A DNA stretch of 64,000 bases from DATARH01 sp035648415. GTDB taxonomy: Bacteria > Pseudomonadota > Alphaproteobacteria > ATCC43930 > CGMCC-115725. The translations under genes and the position numbers were made by a program. This document shows, in pieces, positions 60,503 through 64,000 of the stretch. The stretch is from the NCBI GenBank assembly GCA_035648415.1, contig DASRLO010000004.1:1-64000 (forward strand). The letters run 5' to 3'. The notes beneath the pieces are model-generated. The model saw nothing but the letters and a program-made list of their open reading frames with translations. It was not told the origin of the DNA and did no database searches. Each line of letters opens with the position of its first letter. Positions within the stretch are counted from its first letter, which is position 1.

Positions 60503-60506
<4 letters not shown>
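59616..60506 (+). CDS. mtnP: S-methyl-5'-thioadenosine phosphorylase
   Basis: 296 residues. IIGGSGLYEIDGLAEIEW opens the family fold; LPRHGRGHPLPPSGINFRAN and EGPQFSTLAESELYRSWG follow, and GMTNMPEAKFAREAEICYA marks MTA phosphorylase. It splits 5'-methylthioadenosine into adenine and methylthioribose-1-phosphate. Overlaps mtnA by four bases, so the first two salvage steps are coupled. Confidence 0.95.
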
Positions 60507-61602
<1,096 letters not shown>

Positions 61603-61606
<4 letters not shown>

Positions 61607-61797
61607 CCTTCATCGCCTCTTATCGGCTTGCGCTCGTACAGCTCATCACGTGACCAGAGACCAATATCCATCGTCGGCTGCTTCGACAACCGATCAAACA
61701 GGGCCTGTCGAGCAGCTCGCCGGGGCTTGCCGATCCCCCACACCGGCTTGGAGTCTCGGCGCGATGATTTGGAAGTCTGCCTTTTCACGGAAGTCAT
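61603..61797 (-). CDS. small hypothetical protein, possibly antitoxin-like
   Basis: 64 residues: a basic N-terminus (TSVKRQTSKSSRRDSK) and a C-terminus IGLWSRDELYERKPIRGDEG that resembles tails of small antitoxin-type proteins. No toxin partner is seen. It overlaps the mtnA stop by four bases on the opposite strand and lies just after the MetE-like gene. Confidence 0.55.
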
Positions 61798-61812
61798 AAG
61801 AGTACCCCCGGT

Positions 61813-63015
61813 TTACTGCGGCGAGCTGCGCTTGGCGTCGGTCGCCTCATCAACGCTGGCGAAATAGAGCGACGGGTCGGCGGCGCGGACGTGCGCCTCG
61901 GGGAGGCCCAGCTCGCGGCGGACGATGTTGGCGCCTTCGACCAGGCTGACACATTTGTAATAGGCGATGCGCCGCGACAACCCTTCGCGGCCGAAGCCGC
62001 AATCGGTGGTGATTACCAGCCGCTCCGGCGGGATGTGCTCGAGCGCCTTGCGAATCAGGGCGGCGACATGCTCGGGCGGCTCGACCACGGTGTTGCAGTG
62101 GTTGACGACGCCGATGCCGATTTTCTTGTCGGTCTGGTATTTGCCGAAGAGGGCGAGGTCCTTGCCGTCGCTGCTGCAGCATTCGATCGTCAGCACGTCG
62201 CAATCGAGCTGGAGCAGATGCGGCAACGCGCGCTCGTAGCTCGGCACCTCCCAATAGACGCGCTGCTGGTTCGGGTTGCCCCAGCAGGTGTGCACCCAGA
62301 TCTCGGCATCGACCCCGACAAGCTGGCGGTTGAACGCTTGCGTCTGGAATTCGAGGTCCTTGTCGGTGGTGTCGGAGCGCGTGGTCATCCCGTGGTGGCG
62401 CGGCTCCTCGACCTGGATCACCGGGCAGCCGGCGGCGGCCAGTTCCTTGAACTCGGCGTTCATGATGTCGCAGAGGTCGAGCACCAGCGCCTTGTCGTCG
62501 CGGTAATGCTCGTCCCACAGCATGCTGGCGATGCCTGGTGCGCAGATCGCGCCGAACTTGACCGGCTTGTCGGTGAGGCGCTGCGCCACCTGCCACAAAG
62601 CGGCGTATTCGAGTGGGCCGCGGCTGAGCTTGCCGGCGACGATCGCCGGCTGATAGGCCTCCTGTACCTCCCACAGGATGTGGCCCGGCCTCAGGCCGTG
62701 GCGGCCCATCCAGCCGCGCGAGGTCGAACGGTGGCCCTTGATGCCGCCCAACCGCTCGATCGGATAGAAGAACCACGATTTGCCGCCGACATTGAGGTCG
62801 AACCGGCTGTCGCCGTCGGTGACGATGTCGAGCCCCGCCGCCTCCTGCGCGTTGATCACCGCAGCGACCGCGTCGAGGTACTGCTCGCGGAACATCGAAT
62901 CGCCCATCGCCGCCTTGAACGAGCGGCCGTTGAGGTTCTGGTCGTACCATAAGGGGCGCGGATACGACCCGGTGATCGCGGTCGGCATCACCATGTCGCG
63001 GGTGGTTTTCAGCAT
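61813..63015 (-). CDS. cobalamin-independent methionine synthase-like protein (MetE C-domain type)
   Basis: 400 residues from the ATG at 63015, which has GAGG upstream; an ATG twelve bases earlier is the alternative. It corresponds to the catalytic barrel of MetE without the N-terminal half. Zinc ligands are recognised in WVHTCWGNPNQQ, LTIECCSSDG and TTDCGFGREGLS. VIQVEEPRHHGM and KFGAICAPGIASML are also conserved. Such short versions may use other methyl donors than folate. It lies near the methylthioadenosine salvage genes. Confidence 0.88.
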   Translation of the reverse strand: MLKTTRDMVMPTAITGSYPRPLWYDQNLNGRSFKAAMGDSMFREQYLDAVAAVINAQEAAGLDIVTDGDSRFDLNVGGKSWFFYPIERLGGIKGHRSTSRGWMGRHGLRPGHILWEVQEAYQPAIVAGKLSRGPLEYAALWQVAQRLTDKPVKFGAICAPGIASMLWDEHYRDDKALVLDLCDIMNAEFKELAAAGCPVIQVEEPRHHGMTTRSDTTDKDLEFQTQAFNRQLVGVDAEIWVHTCWGNPNQQRVYWEVPSYERALPHLLQLDCDVLTIECCSSDGKDLALFGKYQTDKKIGIGVVNHCNTVVEPPEHVAALIRKALEHIPPERLVITTDCGFGREGLSRRIAYYKCVSLVEGANIVRRELGLPEAHVRAADPSLYFASVDEATDAKRSSPQ

Positions 63016-63047
63016 TGGCGACCTCATCTAGACCGGTATCCGGGGTG

Positions 63048-63075
63048 AGCGGAAACCGCCGTCGCGGTTTCCGCT
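63048..63075. repeat. perfect 12-base stem upstream of MetE-like gene
   Basis: AGCGGAAACCGC at 63048-63059 pairs with GCGGTTTCCGCT at 63064-63075 with a four-base loop. On the plus strand TAGTATTTT follows, a weak T-run; on the minus strand there is none. It lies between the small membrane-protein gene and the MetE-like start, so it could be a partial terminator or a leader structure. Confidence 0.7.
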
Positions 63076-63088
63076 TAGTATTTTCTAA

Positions 63089-63256
63089 CTAACTCTCGTT
63101 ATGCGGCCGATTGTGGCCGTTGCCAAAGTAAAACCCAATCACGACAAACATTAAGTTCATAAAGCTTCCCGTCGCGCCGTCTCTGAAAATCAGGACATAA
63201 AAGAGAGCACCAACGAGAGTAAGGGCGATCATTTTTCGTTCGTTGCCGTCCGGCAT
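63089..63256 (-). CDS. small membrane protein
   Basis: 55 residues from the ATG at 63256, with GGGAGG seven bases upstream. Two hydrophobic stretches (KMIALTLVGALFYVLIF and FMNLMFVVIGFYFGNG) suggest a helical hairpin in the membrane. Family unknown. The same frame is open much further upstream, but that part is a decayed dehydrogenase fragment. Confidence 0.7.
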   Translation of the reverse strand: MPDGNERKMIALTLVGALFYVLIFRDGATGSFMNLMFVVIGFYFGNGHNRPHNES

Positions 63257-63310
63257 TCTCTGGCCTCCCTTTAGGAAGCGCCCACAATCGTATGTGCCGC
63301 AACTATCCGA

Positions 63311-63427
63311 TAGATCAATCAAAACGTCAGCACGTCCTGCCACCTCGCCGGCTTTCATCGCGCGGAAGGCTTGATTGATGTCGCCGAGATGGCCGGTCTT
63401 GATCCCCATCGCGTCGAGGGTCGCGCG
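63311..63427 (-). pseudogene. C-terminal fragment of a zinc alcohol dehydrogenase
   Basis: The translated stretch TGHLGDINQAFRAMKAGEVA with GRADVLIDL matches the very end of medium-chain alcohol dehydrogenases (pattern INxAFxxMxxGxVxGRxVxD). No other part of such a gene is present nearby, so this is an orphan remnant of a deletion or rearrangement. Confidence 0.7.
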
Positions 63428-63549
63428 GCCTCTGTTTGTAGAATTCGAATTCGCGATTTCGATCCGGCATCGGTTCGAGACATTGCGCAGGCCAGTGGGT
63501 AGTGGGTCAGTGGGTGGTGACGCATTTTGAATTTTGGGGTTAGGGAAAA

Positions 63550-64000
63550 TTAGCACAGCCTGCTGATTGGGTTATCCAACGCCGCAAGGACGATGCTGCG
63601 TGCGTGGAGCAGGACAGATTTGAGCTCGTCTGCGGAAACCTCTGCAAACCCGAGTCCCCGGAGCAGAAAAATACCTTCAACAGCCAGCAGTGCGTGACGG
63701 ACTTTAGCAACCTCACCATGTTCCGATCGGAGCGGATCGAGCAATGCGCTGTAAAAGCGTCGTACCGGTCCCAGCATGTCAGGGGCATGCACTAGTGCGG
63801 TTATGAGAAAAGCCGCCATTTGCGTCGAGGCGTCGTCCTCGGCCAGGGCTTCCTCGATGTGCGCGAGGACCAATTCGACCGGCCCAGTTGGCCCACTGCC
63901 GATTCGCCGACGTACAGCCTCCTGAAAACGAGCCATTTCTCGTTCTAGCGCCGCGTGTACCAATCCATCCTTAGTCGCAAAGGTATAGACGAGACCGCCC
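63550..64000 (-). CDS. TetR-family regulator, 5' end beyond window
   Basis: At least 149 residues to the window edge. The edge sequence GGLVYTFATKDGLVHAAL is the end of a TetR helix-turn-helix (tyrosine after the recognition helix, then FxTKDGL). The remaining helices (FQEAVRRRIGSGPTGPVELV, LITALVHAPDMLGPVRRFY) form the ligand-binding domain of the TetR_C type. Ligand and targets are unknown. Confidence 0.88.
   Translation of the reverse strand, partial: GGLVYTFATKDGLVHAALEREMARFQEAVRRRIGSGPTGPVELVLAHIEEALAEDDASTQMAAFLITALVHAPDMLGPVRRFYSALLDPLRSEHGEVAKVRHALLAVEGIFLLRGLGFAEVSADELKSVLLHARSIVLAALDNPISRLC

Overview
The window is a high-GC, gene-dense chromosomal segment, most likely from an aerobic alphaproteobacterium. 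Pointers to that class are the adjacent Hsp20 and DUF1150 genes, the Rieske/cytochrome b/cytochrome c1 operon, a Tim44-domain protein, oxygen-dependent HemF, a TPP-riboswitch-controlled thiO-thiS-thiG locus and alphaproteobacterial palindromic repeats. The species cannot be named from sequence reading alone. No rRNA, tRNA or CRISPR array was found.

Layout. 1-10.6 kb: 2-dehydropantoate reductase, S41 protease, TerB/J-domain protein, peptidoglycan amidase, a TacA/TacT-like toxin-antitoxin pair with a third gene, an OmpR-type regulator divergent from an ECF sigma factor, and a periplasmic peptidoglycan-binding protein. 10.7-14.1 kb: thiamine thiazole genes. 14.2-18.3 kb: PAS protein, PBP1A-type penicillin-binding protein, DUF1499 protein. 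18.2-39.3 kb: a long catabolic neighbourhood: luciferase-like oxidoreductase, two acyl-CoA dehydrogenases, NDP-forming acyl-CoA synthetase, enoyl-CoA hydratase, two-subunit CoA-transferase, alcohol dehydrogenase, class III aminotransferase, NHL, SMP-30 and LVIVD beta-propellers and four small cupins. Five families of palindromic repeats lie between these genes. A GxxExxY nuclease-like gene bracketed by inverted repeats has entered between the two CoA-transferase subunit genes.

39.3-53.0 kb is the accessory heart of the window. A two-gene module (X, a protein with a lysozyme/glucosaminidase-like C-terminus, followed by Y, an exported cysteine-containing protein) occurs twice, each time downstream of a copy of the LVIVD gene's 3' end. 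The second X gene is broken by a 9,981-bp IS1595-type element (41710-51690) with a clean 8-bp target duplication. A SIR2-family gene inside that element is itself broken by a 6,313-bp IS1595 transposon (43813-50125; 8-bp duplication) that carries a single-chain MmeI-like restriction-modification protein and an intact transposase. Inside that lies a third, 1,797-bp element (47091-48887; perfect 24-bp ends, 8-bp duplication) carrying an Xre-type regulator, a Panacea-domain antitoxin, a RelE-like toxin candidate and a small protein. Removing each element together with one copy of its duplication restores a continuous X frame of 335 codons and a continuous SIR2 frame of 321 codons. This is direct sequence evidence for three sequential insertions that built a nested defence-gene island.

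53.1-64 kb returns to core genes: DUF1150/Hsp20, Tim44, hemF, trmL, petABC, the methionine-salvage genes mtnP-mtnA, a MetE-like protein and a TetR-type regulator cut by the window edge.
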